64,000 bases of DNA, taken from the NCBI GenBank assembly GCA_035911135.1, contig JAMHWD010000018.1:263531-327530 (forward strand), in the 5' to 3' direction. This document shows positions 21,282-30,213 of the stretch, piece after piece; the first letter of the stretch is position 1, and each line of letters starts with the position of its first letter. A program made the translations under genes and the position numbers. A model generated the notes under the pieces. The model was not told where the DNA came from. It was given only the letters and a program-made list of their open reading frames with translations, and searched no databases. Origin of the DNA: JAMHWD01 sp035911135 (GTDB lineage: Bacteria; Pseudomonadota; Alphaproteobacteria; Micavibrionales; Micavibrionaceae).

Positions 21282-22406
21282 CTAGACGCGGTTCACCTTT
21301 GAATCCTTATAAACACTGCATGACATGATCAGGCCAAAACCCGCCATGCAGGATAACATCGCCGTGCCTCCATGCGAGATCAACGGCAATGGGATCCCCA
21401 CCACCGGGATAAGCCCCATTACCATGGCCGTATTAAAGATCACATACAGCGAGAAATTCACCGTCAGCCCCATCGCCAGCAAGCGCCCGTAATTGTGACG
21501 GCAGCGCGCCGCAATATAGATGCCATAGGCAAAAACCAGCCCCATAAGGGAGAATAAAAAGATACCGCCGATCAGGCCCCATTCCTCAGCCCAGAGCGTG
21601 AAGATAAAATCCGTCTGCTTTTCAGGCAGGTAATCAAGATAACTCTGCGAACCTTGCATGAAACCTTTACCTTCTATGCCGCCAGACCCCAGCGCAATTT
21701 TGGATTGGGTGATGTGATACCCTGCCCCCAGCGGGTCGCGCTCAGGGTCTAAAAATGTCATGACGCGGTTCTTCTGATAATCATGCAAAAAATGCCATCC
21801 CACAGGAATGGCCGCCGCCACACCGGCAATCGCCAGCAAAAACATCCAGATAGGCGCACCGGCGATAAAAAACATGGCCCCGCCCGCCCCCAGAATCATC
21901 AGCGATGTTCCCAAATCCGGCTGCACCATCACAAGCCCCACAGGCGTTACAACCAGTAACAGCGCCGGCAGCAAAAACAAAATACGGCGCATATCATGCA
22001 GCGTGGCATTGTGGAAATATCGCGCCAGCGCCATCACCACGGCAATCTTCATCATCTCCGAAGGCTGAAGCTTTATAAAACCCAGATTGATCCAGCGCTG
22101 CGCCCCCATGCCGACATGTCCCATCACCTCAACAATCACCAGCAAAACAAAAGTGCCAAAATACGCCAACCACGAAATCTTGAACCAGAAACGCACATCA
22201 ATCAGCGCAATCACCAGCATCACGCAAAAGGCAAAACCAAAACGGAACATATGCGGCAATGCCCATTTATTGATATCGCCGCCGCCCGCAGAATAAAGAC
22301 ATGTTGCCCCCACCAGCGCCACACAGGTCAAAAGAAACATCAGCCCCCAATTAAGCTGTGATATCTTTGATAAGAATTTGTTTTTTTCGAGTAGAATTCC
22401 GCTCAT
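21282..22406 (-). CDS. rodA: Rod-shape SEDS glycosyltransferase RodA
   Basis: 374 residues, polytopic with about ten membrane segments. RodA polymerises lipid II during cell elongation with its partner PBP2. SEDS-family motifs are visible: GAQRWINLGFIKLQPSEMMK at about 101-120, VMVQPDLGTSLMI, KQTDFIFTLWAEEWGLIGG near the middle of the second half, and a GIPLPLISHGGTAMLS close. It is the last of the mreC-mreD-mrdA-rodA genes on this strand, nine bases after mrdA, which gives the partner enzyme. The paralogue FtsW is at 60746-61948. Confidence 0.94.
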   Translation of the reverse strand: MSGILLEKNKFLSKISQLNWGLMFLLTCVALVGATCLYSAGGGDINKWALPHMFRFGFAFCVMLVIALIDVRFWFKISWLAYFGTFVLLVIVEVMGHVGMGAQRWINLGFIKLQPSEMMKIAVVMALARYFHNATLHDMRRILFLLPALLLVVTPVGLVMVQPDLGTSLMILGAGGAMFFIAGAPIWMFLLAIAGVAAAIPVGWHFLHDYQKNRVMTFLDPERDPLGAGYHITQSKIALGSGGIEGKGFMQGSQSYLDYLPEKQTDFIFTLWAEEWGLIGGIFLFSLMGLVFAYGIYIAARCRHNYGRLLAMGLTVNFSLYVIFNTAMVMGLIPVVGIPLPLISHGGTAMLSCMAGFGLIMSCSVYKDSKVNRV

Positions 22407-22415
22407 ATCATTTCA

Positions 22416-24290
22416 CTATTGCATTTTCTTATTGCCATCCATGCCTGCGGATTTTTCAGGCTCCAGCGGGGCGGGAGTTTTTCCGGACGGGTTACGTTTT
22501 TGCACTGATTCCATCAGGAACTTAGCCAATGGAGCGGCCGCGCCGGAGCCGCTAACGCCATGTTCCACCACCACCGCACAGGCATATATCGGATCATGAA
22601 CCGGCGCGTAACCAACAAAAAGTGCATGGTGCCTGTGCTTCCAGGGCAAGTCCTCATTCTTTACGCCTGCTGCGCGCTGCTGCGCGGTAATACGGCGCAC
22701 TTGCGCGGTTCCGGTCTTGCCGCCCATGGCCATCAACGGGTCCTTGATCTGCGATCCGCGCGCTGTGCCGCGATCGCCATTCACCACGCGCCGCATCCCC
22801 TCCAGTACCAGATCCAGATGCTCTTTTTGAAAATTCATGGACGGCCAAACCGCCGTTTTATGGGCATGATCCATCATGATCCATGGCTTGACGGCTATTC
22901 CGCCATTGACAAGGCGTGATGTCATGACAGCCAGCTGCAACGGCGTGGTCAGGATATATCCCTGACCGATACTGGCCACCACCGTCTCGCCCGGATGCCA
23001 GGATTCATTCATATAGGATTTTTTCCATTGCGTGCTGGGGATCAGGCCGGGCCGTTCCTCCGGCAGGTCAAACCCCAGCTTATCGCCCAATCCCATCCGA
23101 TTGGACATGGCCGCAATTTTATCAACCCCCATCTCGGTTGAGACTTTGTAAAAGAATACATCGCAGGACTGCTCCAGCGCATCGACAACATTAACCGATC
23201 CATGACCGCCCTTTTTCCAGCAGTGAAATCTTGTCTTGCCCATTTCATAATGGCCGGGACAAAATACGCGCCGGCCCGGCGTGATCACGCCAGCCTCCAG
23301 CCCCGCCAGCGCCGTTACCATCTTGAAAGTCGAACCCGGCGGATATTGCCCGGCCACCGCCTTATTCGTCAGCGGATTGCCGGGATCGGAAAGCAAAGCC
23401 TCCCAGCGATCAGCCGGAATACCGCCGGCAAAAACATTCGGATCAAAACTGGGACTGGACGCCAGCGCATAAATGGCCCCGCTTTTGACATCCATGACCA
23501 CGGCCGAAGCACTGCGCTCCTGATCAAGACGCTCCTGCGTGATGCGCTGCAACTCGGCATCAATGCTCAAGATAATTCGCTGCCCCGGCTCGCTTGGTAC
23601 ACGGTCAAGTTCCCGCACTTCGCGTCCAACGACATTAACCTCCATCTGTGCATTGCCCGCCTTTCCGCGCAAGGCAAGATCATATTGCTTTTCAATGGCG
23701 TTCTTGCCAATTTTGAAACCCGGCATGCCCAGGCTTTTATCCGCCGCAAGCTCTGTTTCGCTCACCGCGCCGACATAACCGATCAGATGCGCGGTCGTAT
23801 GGCCGAACGGATAGGTCCTTTTCTCGCCCACTTCAATTTCAACACCGGAGAGATCCGGCATATTAACCTCGATTGTGGCGACATTCTCCCAGCTTAAATT
23901 ATCGCGCACCTCCACCGGCATGAATTTTGAGGATCGCTTGGCTTCCTTGATCACCTTTTTCAAGGTCTTCTCATCAAGATCGACTACGCCCTGAAGCTGG
24001 CGCAATGATTTTTCAATATCCTTGGTCTGCTCAGGAATAAGAACCACGCGGTAATTGCGATTATTCAGCGCCAGCGGCACGCCGAAACGGTCAACAATCT
24101 CGCCGCGGGACGGTGCAAGAACCTTGATATTCACCCGGTTTTGTTCCGCCAGCGTCTTGTATTTTGCGCCTTCTGCAATCTGCAGCCAGGCCAGTCTGCC
24201 GCTCAGAACAGTCAGCAGCATCCCCTGAATACCGCCAATCACAAAAGCGCGGCGCGTAAAAACATCCCTGTTGTCATTATCCTTTCTCAT
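22416..24290 (-). CDS. mrdA: Penicillin-binding protein 2 (transpeptidase)
   Basis: 624 residues. A single N-terminal membrane anchor (about 14-36) is followed by a pedestal/dimerisation domain and the transpeptidase domain from about 235. The active site is intact: Ser320-Thr-Phe-Lys323 (PPGSTFK), SCD at about 375-377, and GGKTGTAQ near 550. It cross-links wall peptides made by RodA during elongation. Ribosome site GAGGGG. It overlaps nothing. mreD ends 10 bp before it and rodA starts nine bases after it, so they form an operon. Confidence 0.95.
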   Translation of the reverse strand: MRKDNDNRDVFTRRAFVIGGIQGMLLTVLSGRLAWLQIAEGAKYKTLAEQNRVNIKVLAPSRGEIVDRFGVPLALNNRNYRVVLIPEQTKDIEKSLRQLQGVVDLDEKTLKKVIKEAKRSSKFMPVEVRDNLSWENVATIEVNMPDLSGVEIEVGEKRTYPFGHTTAHLIGYVGAVSETELAADKSLGMPGFKIGKNAIEKQYDLALRGKAGNAQMEVNVVGREVRELDRVPSEPGQRIILSIDAELQRITQERLDQERSASAVVMDVKSGAIYALASSPSFDPNVFAGGIPADRWEALLSDPGNPLTNKAVAGQYPPGSTFKMVTALAGLEAGVITPGRRVFCPGHYEMGKTRFHCWKKGGHGSVNVVDALEQSCDVFFYKVSTEMGVDKIAAMSNRMGLGDKLGFDLPEERPGLIPSTQWKKSYMNESWHPGETVVASIGQGYILTTPLQLAVMTSRLVNGGIAVKPWIMMDHAHKTAVWPSMNFQKEHLDLVLEGMRRVVNGDRGTARGSQIKDPLMAMGGKTGTAQVRRITAQQRAAGVKNEDLPWKHRHHALFVGYAPVHDPIYACAVVVEHGVSGSGAAAPLAKFLMESVQKRNPSGKTPAPLEPEKSAGMDGNKKMQ

Positions 24291-24300
24291 GTCCGGCCCC

Positions 24301-24870
24301 TCATCTGATCTTGGCCGAATTGCGGAAGGAACTGCGGATGATGTCCTGCGAGCGTACTGGCAGAATTTTGTGGCAGAGATTCATCATCAAGGCCACCAGC
24401 GGAAAAAAGAGAAGGTTCAAAATCACGGCGCCGCCAATCATGTCATAGGGCAGATACATGCCAGAAACCGCACTGAATATCAGCCATTGTCCGGCATAAT
24501 ACCCGCACATGACCAGCGCAAAACCCATATAGACAGTCATAAAAGACTGGCGCAAAAAAATGCGGCGCTGATCGCCCAGAATAAACAGCACCACCGTAAA
24601 GAAAAAAGCATTCAGCCCCAACGGAAAGCCGCTCATGACATCCAGTGCAATCCCGCCCGCAAAGGCCAGCCATACCGGTATGATTGTGGGTCTGTAAATT
24701 GTCCAGTAAAACAAACCCATCAATGTAAAAGATGGCCGCACATCAGCAAAAATCGGAATATTAAACGACACCGTATCCGCCATCATGCAAGCCGCCAGCG
24801 CGCCGTAGAGAACTACATAGCGCATCAATCCATCCGCCCGCGATGTCATTGCATACAGATCAAAAGTCAT
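24301..24870 (-). CDS. mreD: Rod shape-determining membrane protein MreD
   Basis: 189 residues with about six hydrophobic segments and few charged loops (PIFADVRPSFTLMGLFYW, then ALDVMSGFPLGLNAFF, which is the most conserved MreD region). MreD links MreC and the RodA-PBP2 machinery. The family has low sequence conservation, and the call rests on the topology and on the mreC-mreD-mrdA order. The ribosome site is weak. Confidence 0.88.
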   Translation of the reverse strand: MTFDLYAMTSRADGLMRYVVLYGALAACMMADTVSFNIPIFADVRPSFTLMGLFYWTIYRPTIIPVWLAFAGGIALDVMSGFPLGLNAFFFTVVLFILGDQRRIFLRQSFMTVYMGFALVMCGYYAGQWLIFSAVSGMYLPYDMIGGAVILNLLFFPLVALMMNLCHKILPVRSQDIIRSSFRNSAKIR

Positions 24871-24958
24871 AACGAGGCGTATCCTAGCCTACCGGCGCAC
24901 CGGAAATAAAGAAGATTGCATATATATTGATAGAATTCCTAAGCCCGGCAATCCGCAC

Positions 24959-25828
24959 TTACTGCGCCGGAATCAACTGGCGCTCATCAGGCAACATGAC
25001 ACGGACATATTGCATATGGCTGAAATCAGCATAGAGATTGACGCTCATGTTGCCAGCCTCATCCAATGCCGTCACACCCACGGGAAGGCCTGATGGAAAA
25101 ATGCCGCCATGCCCGGATGTAATAATACGCGCCCCATCGGCGATTTTCGTATCATCCGGCAGATAACGCAAAACAGGCTTATTGGTGTTATCGCCGGAGA
25201 GAACAGCTTGCTGATTGCTGCCCTCGACAATGACAGGCACGCGTGAGTTGATATCCGTCAGCAACAATATGCGCGCCGATTGATCCGCGCTTTCAATGAC
25301 ACGGCCGATAAGACCGCTCGACGACAAGGCCACATGCCCTTTAAGGATGCCATCTTCTGCGCCGGCCTTGATCAAAACGCTTTTAACGAATGAATTACCG
25401 GCATCGGAAATCACGCGCGCGGTAAGATATTTAAAGCCGGGCTCCTGCTTGAGATTCAAAAGATCCTTGAGCGACTTATTCTCCGCTTCCAACAGCAATG
25501 CCGTCTGGTACCATTCCTTCAGGCGTGCGTTTTCCGTCTCCAGCATCGCATTACGCGCCTGCAATTGGGAAAGACCGGTTACATCGCGCACCGATTGCGA
25601 GACAAACTGCACCGGCATGCTGATTGTCTCAACGACCGGCGAGAGCGCGTCCATTGTAAAAACCCGCACACGCACAAGCGCAGGCGGATTAAAAATAGAA
25701 ACCATCAGCAATATGGCGGAAAATACGAGGAATGTGACTGTCGTAAAAGATCTGTCCCAGTATAATATAGGGGCAACAAGGGCAAGATAACGATTTCGAA
25801 TGCGGCGTTTCACAAAATTCCCCGGCAT
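24959..25828 (-). CDS. mreC: Rod shape-determining protein MreC
   Basis: 289 residues: a cytoplasmic basic N-terminus, one membrane segment at about 28-48, a coiled coil (about 85-115, with LETENARLKEW) and two beta-barrel subdomains in the periplasm. Typical MreC motifs are AGAEDGILKGHVALSSSGLIGRV and the SSGHGGIFPSGLPVG-like IITSGHGGIFPSGLPVG. It organises the elongasome. In most relatives mreB is immediately upstream. Here a plus-strand surface-protein gene separates mreB from mreC. The ribosome site is weak. Confidence 0.93.
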   Translation of the reverse strand: MPGNFVKRRIRNRYLALVAPILYWDRSFTTVTFLVFSAILLMVSIFNPPALVRVRVFTMDALSPVVETISMPVQFVSQSVRDVTGLSQLQARNAMLETENARLKEWYQTALLLEAENKSLKDLLNLKQEPGFKYLTARVISDAGNSFVKSVLIKAGAEDGILKGHVALSSSGLIGRVIESADQSARILLLTDINSRVPVIVEGSNQQAVLSGDNTNKPVLRYLPDDTKIADGARIITSGHGGIFPSGLPVGVTALDEAGNMSVNLYADFSHMQYVRVMLPDERQLIPAQ

Positions 25829-26037
25829 CTGCTTTGGGTATCTTCAGCACATCTTCAGAGCCGAATCTCCCCAGCAATTCCTTACTTTTTCATTCTAACA
25901 ATTTCACACTTATAAATAAATAAAATGATAATGACAACAGGGCGTTATGCCATGGTGTACGTGTCCGGCCATTGACAGCATATGGCAAATTTTCGCCTTA
26001 AAAACCACAGAATATCTAATATTTAAGCACTTTTATC

Positions 26038-26066
26038 TTGACATATAGCGCCCCATGGCCTATTTT
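26038..26066 (+). promoter_or_regulatory. Consensus-like promoter of the VPLPA protein gene
   Basis: Perfect TTGACA (26038-26043), 17-bp spacer, TATTTT (26061-26066). The predicted start near 26073 rules out the ATG at 26055 as start codon and supports the ATG at 26091. Confidence 0.75.
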
Positions 26067-26090
26067 CGGTCAAAATCAGAAGGGTTTATT

Positions 26091-27497
26091 ATGAAAAACA
26101 AAACAGCCACGACAACATCTTTAACCGCCTCCGCCCTCGCTCTGGCGCTCAGCGTACAATCCACCGGCGGCGCGACAATCTCGCAAGCCGATGATGCTTA
26201 TTTCAACAATCAGGATGGGTTTGAACAGATCATCCGTGATCGCACCGCCATGGGCCCTGCACAAATGCTCGGCGATCAGGCTCCGGCTTCTGCCTGGTCT
26301 ATTGTGCCTGTAAAATCCGCAGACGGATCAGTTGCCTGCGTTGGCTCCCTGACACTGAATTTTGATGAAGCCAAAGTTACAAACGCAAACGGCACAGAAC
26401 TTACAGCTGAAGAGAAAAAAGAACTCCGCCATAACACGGCCTATATCAAGATTGAAGAATCCGGCCCGACTTTTGCCGCGCTTGTTAAAATAGGTTTTGG
26501 CGCCGATGCTGGCCAGACATCCATTACAATTGATGGCGCAGATGCAGCCCTGACCCAAATTGCCAATGATGGCTATACGATCACGGATTCTGTTGCCGCC
26601 GCCGAAGGGCAAAGCATTATCGTCACATCGACCTCCAACGCGAACGAGCCGCATACGGTTGAATACGCCGCGGCAGAACAATTCCCGCTGGAGACATTCG
26701 TTGAATGTAACAACACAGCCTTCATTGGCGGATTTGATGCTGCCTTTGATGCCATCGACAACAACACCATCATGGTGATTGACCTGCCACAAGGCGAGCA
26801 TGCACAAGCCTTGATCAAAGAAGAATTCACAGCAGGCGGCCTTTGCACGGCTGGCTTCAAGCCCGAAGAATACGGTGATATTGAATTCTCCCGCACATGG
26901 TTGCCCTCCACAATCGCGGGCATCACACGCGATGAAAACGGCGCATTTAATGGCATTGCGGTGGGTGACTTGCTGAAAGGTTCAGCCAATCGTCTCTCCC
27001 GTTCGCAAAGCCTTGCCAACCCGGAAATCTCCGCTTGCGCCGGACAGGCACCGCAAATATGCGTTGAAACCAACGAAGCCAACGGCACGCTCACGCTTTC
27101 GTTCTGCGAAGCAGCGCCAAGCGCGTATATACCCCCATCAATCAGCACGCCGGAGACGCTTATTCGCGTTACGCAGCTTGTGGACACGCCAACCTATACC
27201 AATCCGCCGCGTCATCCATTTGTGCCTGGCAATCCGCATTACCCCAATCTGCCGGAACAGCCAACACCTTGCCTGATTGGATGCAATCCTATTGATCCTG
27301 TAGATCCCATCGATCCAATCGACCCTATTGATCCGGTAACCCCAGCGCCTGTTCCACTGCCGGCTGGCATCGTTCTGATGGGCACCGCCCTTGCCGGATT
27401 CGGCGTGGCCGCCGTTGGCAACAGATTACGCCGCCGCAAGGAAAACGCTCCACAAGGCAACAGCACAGAAACATCTTTCAGCGCGCCTGAGCTGTAA
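26091..27497 (+). CDS. VPLPA-CTERM surface/exported protein
   Basis: 468 residues from ATG 26091, which has AGAAGGG upstream and lies downstream of a strong promoter. An N-terminal signal peptide (about 1-30: Thr/Ala/Leu-rich, ending in an Ala-Thr-type site) leads into an acidic beta-rich ectodomain with about nine cysteines. Near the C-terminus come a DPID repeat linker (DPVDPIDPIDPIDPV) and the sorting signal APVPLPAGIVLMGTALAGF with an Arg cluster (RLRRRKE). This VPLPA-CTERM signal directs proteins to an exosortase for anchoring. Unusually, about 17 residues follow the Arg cluster. The gene splits mreB from mreC. Function of the ectodomain not recognised. Confidence 0.8.
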   Translation: MKNKTATTTSLTASALALALSVQSTGGATISQADDAYFNNQDGFEQIIRDRTAMGPAQMLGDQAPASAWSIVPVKSADGSVACVGSLTLNFDEAKVTNANGTELTAEEKKELRHNTAYIKIEESGPTFAALVKIGFGADAGQTSITIDGADAALTQIANDGYTITDSVAAAEGQSIIVTSTSNANEPHTVEYAAAEQFPLETFVECNNTAFIGGFDAAFDAIDNNTIMVIDLPQGEHAQALIKEEFTAGGLCTAGFKPEEYGDIEFSRTWLPSTIAGITRDENGAFNGIAVGDLLKGSANRLSRSQSLANPEISACAGQAPQICVETNEANGTLTLSFCEAAPSAYIPPSISTPETLIRVTQLVDTPTYTNPPRHPFVPGNPHYPNLPEQPTPCLIGCNPIDPVDPIDPIDPIDPVTPAPVPLPAGIVLMGTALAGFGVAAVGNRLRRRKENAPQGNSTETSFSAPEL

Positions 27498-27512
27498 TTG
27501 TAATTCCCCCGC

Positions 27513-27548
27513 AAAAAGCCATCCTTGAGAAATCAGGGATGGCTTTTT
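27513..27548. terminator. Terminator between the VPLPA gene and mreB
   Basis: AAAAAGCCATCC (27513-27524)/GGATGGCTTTTT (27537-27548). Symmetric, so it can serve both convergent genes. Confidence 0.85.
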
Positions 27549-27576
27549 CAATGCGTGGAATTTTTAAAAAATGAAA

Positions 27577-28617
27577 TCAGTAGGAGCCAATCAGAACATG
27601 GCGCAGCGTCTTACGCTCTTCCAGCGCATGACCAGTGCCCAGCGCCACGCAAGACAGCGGATCATCGGCCAGCGTCACGGCCAACCCCGTGGCATGGCGC
27701 AGAACAAAATCCAGATTCTTCAAAAGCGCGCCGCCGCCGGTCAGGACAATGCCCTTATCCACGATATCGGCGGCCAGTTCCGGTGCTGTGTGTTCAAGGG
27801 CGACTTTTACGCCTTCGATAATCTGCCCGACAGGCTCAGCCAGGCTTTCGGCCACCTGACGTTCAGTGATCACGATTTCCTTTGGCACGCCGTTCATCAG
27901 GTCGCGGCCGCGGATCTGCATGCGGCGGCCTTCGCCATCGGCGGGCGGACAGGCAGAACCGATTTCCTTTTTGATACGCTCGGCTGTGCTTTCGCCGATC
28001 AGCAGGTTATGCACCCGGCGGATATAGGAGATAATCGCATCATCCATCTTGTCGCCGCCAACACGAACGGATTTGGCATACACAATCCCGCCCAGCGAGA
28101 TAACGGCCACTTCGGTCGTACCGCCGCCAATATCAACAACCATCGAACCTGTGGGTTCGGTCACGGGCAGCCCGGCGCCAATCGCGGCGGCCATTGGCTC
28201 TTCGATCAGGTAAACTTCAGATGCGCCTGCGCTTTCGGCGGATTCCTGAATCGCGCGGCGCTCAACGGCTGTCGAACCGGAAGGCACACAGATAATCATC
28301 TTCGGCGATACAAAAGAGCGGCGGTTATGAACCTTGCGGATAAAGTGCTTGATCATCGCCTCGGTGACTTCGAAATCAGCAATAACACCATCGCGCAGCG
28401 GACGCGTGGCAATGATACTGCCCGGCGTGCGGCCCAGCATCTGCTTGGCCTCATTGCCAACAGCCAGAATCTGCTTCTTGCCATTGGTCATGGAAATGGC
28501 CACAACGGAGGGTTCGTTCAGGACGATCCCCTGATCGCGCACATACACAAGCGTGTTGGCTGTGCCCAGATCAATCGCCATATCGGCGGACATAAATCCG
28601 AAAAGTTTGGAAAACAT
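27577..28617 (-). CDS. mreB: Rod shape-determining actin homologue MreB
   Basis: 346 residues. The actin-fold nucleotide motifs are complete: ADMAIDLGTANTLVYV near the N-terminus, VVDIGGGTTEVAVISLGG at about 155, and a VLTGGGALLKNLD adenosine motif near 300. It also has the membrane-binding amphipathic start MFSKLFGF and RPLRDGVIADFEVTE. MreB filaments steer RodA-PBP2 to keep rod shape. The mreC-mreD-mrdA-rodA genes follow further along the same strand after the inserted VPLPA gene, and must use another promoter because the terminator at 27513-27548 intervenes. Confidence 0.97.
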   Translation of the reverse strand: MFSKLFGFMSADMAIDLGTANTLVYVRDQGIVLNEPSVVAISMTNGKKQILAVGNEAKQMLGRTPGSIIATRPLRDGVIADFEVTEAMIKHFIRKVHNRRSFVSPKMIICVPSGSTAVERRAIQESAESAGASEVYLIEEPMAAAIGAGLPVTEPTGSMVVDIGGGTTEVAVISLGGIVYAKSVRVGGDKMDDAIISYIRRVHNLLIGESTAERIKKEIGSACPPADGEGRRMQIRGRDLMNGVPKEIVITERQVAESLAEPVGQIIEGVKVALEHTAPELAADIVDKGIVLTGGGALLKNLDFVLRHATGLAVTLADDPLSCVALGTGHALEERKTLRHVLIGSY

Positions 28618-28629
28618 AGAGAAAACGGC

Positions 28630-28703
28630 CAGTTATCAGTTATCAGTTATCAGTAAACCGCCATTAATCTAGACTGCCGACTGAGAACTGGCAACTGATA
28701 AGT
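28630..28703. repeat. Tandem 7-bp repeat with inverted partner
   Basis: Three and a half copies of CAGTTAT (28630-28654) face an imperfect complementary arm ACTGAGAACTGGCAACTGATA (28680-28700), upstream of mreB and overlapping the end of the rpmJ spacer. A related stretch lies at the end of ftsZ (47918-47936). Confidence 0.6.
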
Positions 28704-28704
28704 A

Positions 28705-28830
28705 TTAACCCTGGCGCGCCTTGAAGCGTGGATTTTTCTTGTTGATGACATAGACGCGGCCCTTGCGGCGAATAACGCGGCAGTCGCGGTCTCTTTTCTT
28801 CAACGTTTTCAACGAGTTAACAACCTTCAT
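28705..28830 (-). CDS. rpmJ: Ribosomal protein bL36, Cys-poor type
   Basis: 41 residues from ATG 28830 with ribosome site AGGAT. The segment MKVVNSLKTLKKRDRDCRVI, then RRKGRVYVINKKNPRFKARQG, is the longer bL36 type found in alphaproteobacteria that lacks the zinc-binding cysteine set (one Cys only). It is a component of the large ribosomal subunit. It is a single gene between mreB and the EAL protein gene. Longer in-frame readings upstream of 28830 carry a sequence unlike bL36. Confidence 0.95.
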   Translation of the reverse strand: MKVVNSLKTLKKRDRDCRVIRRKGRVYVINKKNPRFKARQG

Positions 28831-28993
28831 AACACTTATCCTAAACTGGAATTCCTTAACAAGCGGCCAATTTATAGAGATATTTAACAGCTTGTCAAGC
28901 ATTTAAGAGCTAGACTTATGGCTGCTTTGACTATTGATTTACCCATTATGGGGTATCATCATATTAACCAGTGTTCTTTTCAGGCTCTATCCC

Positions 28994-30202
28994 ATGTCCG
29001 ATACCTCACAGAAGATATACAAGGCAGGCGAAATCATCCTCCGGCAAGGCGATCCGGGGCTGGCGGCCTATATTCTTGACCGCGGCCGGGTAGAAATCAG
29101 TGTCCTGAAGCCCGATGGCACGACCGAAAAGCTGGGCACGCGTGGCCCCGGCAGCATGATCGGGGAAATGTCCCTGATCGACAAGGCCCCCCGCACCGCC
29201 AGCGTCACCGCGCTGGAGGAATGCGAATTGCTGGAAATTACAGCCGAGGATTTCGAGCGCAGGCTCTCTGGCGCCGATCCTGTTTTAAAAATGACCATAC
29301 AGGTTATTATGGCCCGATACCGCGATATTCTGGCACGCGAACAGGGCGAACGTGCCGCCGTCCCCAAGACCGAAACTCTGGAAAAAGCCTATCTCGTCCA
29401 AAGCGAGGCCTTAGGCGCCATTAAAATCGCCAATGATTTCAAAGAGGCGCTGGAGCGGCGCGATATCATGCTGCATTACCAGCCCATCATCGACCTTCGC
29501 AGCGGTGCGATTGCGGGGTTCGAGGCCTTGATGCGCTGGAACCACCCGGAGAAAGGATTTATTCCACCCGGCGTGTTCATCCCGGTTATTGAAGATAACG
29601 GCCTGATTATCCCTGCGACTCACTGGGCGCTTGACGAAGCCTTGAGCGCCCTCAAGCGCATAACAAAATCCATTGCCGGCCATGACCATCTGTTCATGAG
29701 CGTCAATTTCGCCAGTCAGGATTTTTGCATGTATAATTTTCTGGACGGGGTCATGAAGGCCCTGCATACGCATGATGTCAAACCCGGCAGGCTTCACCTT
29801 GAAATCACCGAGCGCGTCCTGATGGGCCAGCCTGATGTTACGCAGCAAACGCTTGAGAAATGCCGCGAGGCCGGCATGATGATTTCCATTGACGATTTCG
29901 GGACGGGCTATTCTTCCTTAAGCTACCTGCACCGCTTCCCGATCAGCACGCTGAAAATCGACCGCAGCTTCGTCAAAGATATGACCAGCGATAAAGGCGC
30001 AATGGAGCTTGTGAAATCTATTCTGAATTTAAGCCATAATATGAAGATGGATATTATCGCCGAAGGGGTTGAGACACGCGAAGATGCCGTAATCCTCAAA
30101 TCGCTGGGCTGCGAGATGGCGCAAGGCTATCACTTCGCCAAACCCATGAGCGAGGCTGATATCATCGCCCTCCTTCCCACATGGAAAAATACGGATATAT
30201 AA
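28994..30202 (+). CDS. Cyclic-nucleotide-binding EAL-domain phosphodiesterase
   Basis: 402 residues. Residues about 5-125 are a cNMP-binding domain (AGEIILRQGDPGLAAYILDRG, then GSMIGEMSLIDKAPRTASV as the phosphate-binding cassette). From about 150 an EAL domain follows with every active-site element: FEALMRWNHP, SVNFASQDF, HLEITERVL, SIDDFGTGYSSL, LKIDRSFV, AEGVET and EMAQGYHFAKP. It should hydrolyse c-di-GMP under control of cAMP or cGMP. The gene is convergent with an adenylate cyclase gene that ends 11 bp away, so cAMP made by that enzyme may be the ligand. ATG 28994 was chosen over an upstream TTG because that reading adds a hydrophobic stretch not part of the domain. Confidence 0.9.
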   Translation: MSDTSQKIYKAGEIILRQGDPGLAAYILDRGRVEISVLKPDGTTEKLGTRGPGSMIGEMSLIDKAPRTASVTALEECELLEITAEDFERRLSGADPVLKMTIQVIMARYRDILAREQGERAAVPKTETLEKAYLVQSEALGAIKIANDFKEALERRDIMLHYQPIIDLRSGAIAGFEALMRWNHPEKGFIPPGVFIPVIEDNGLIIPATHWALDEALSALKRITKSIAGHDHLFMSVNFASQDFCMYNFLDGVMKALHTHDVKPGRLHLEITERVLMGQPDVTQQTLEKCREAGMMISIDDFGTGYSSLSYLHRFPISTLKIDRSFVKDMTSDKGAMELVKSILNLSHNMKMDIIAEGVETREDAVILKSLGCEMAQGYHFAKPMSEADIIALLPTWKNTDI

Positions 30203-30213
30203 TCCAGTTTCCT

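Noticed and set aside
26055..26090. Upstream ATG of the VPLPA protein at 26055
   Set aside because: It lies within the promoter spacer, ahead of the predicted transcription start, and has no ribosome site.
28780..28820. Further copy of the GCGACTGC hairpin repeat inside rpmJ
   Set aside because: GCAGTCGC occurs there, but the stem and TTCTTAAA parts are missing and the bases encode conserved bL36 residues.
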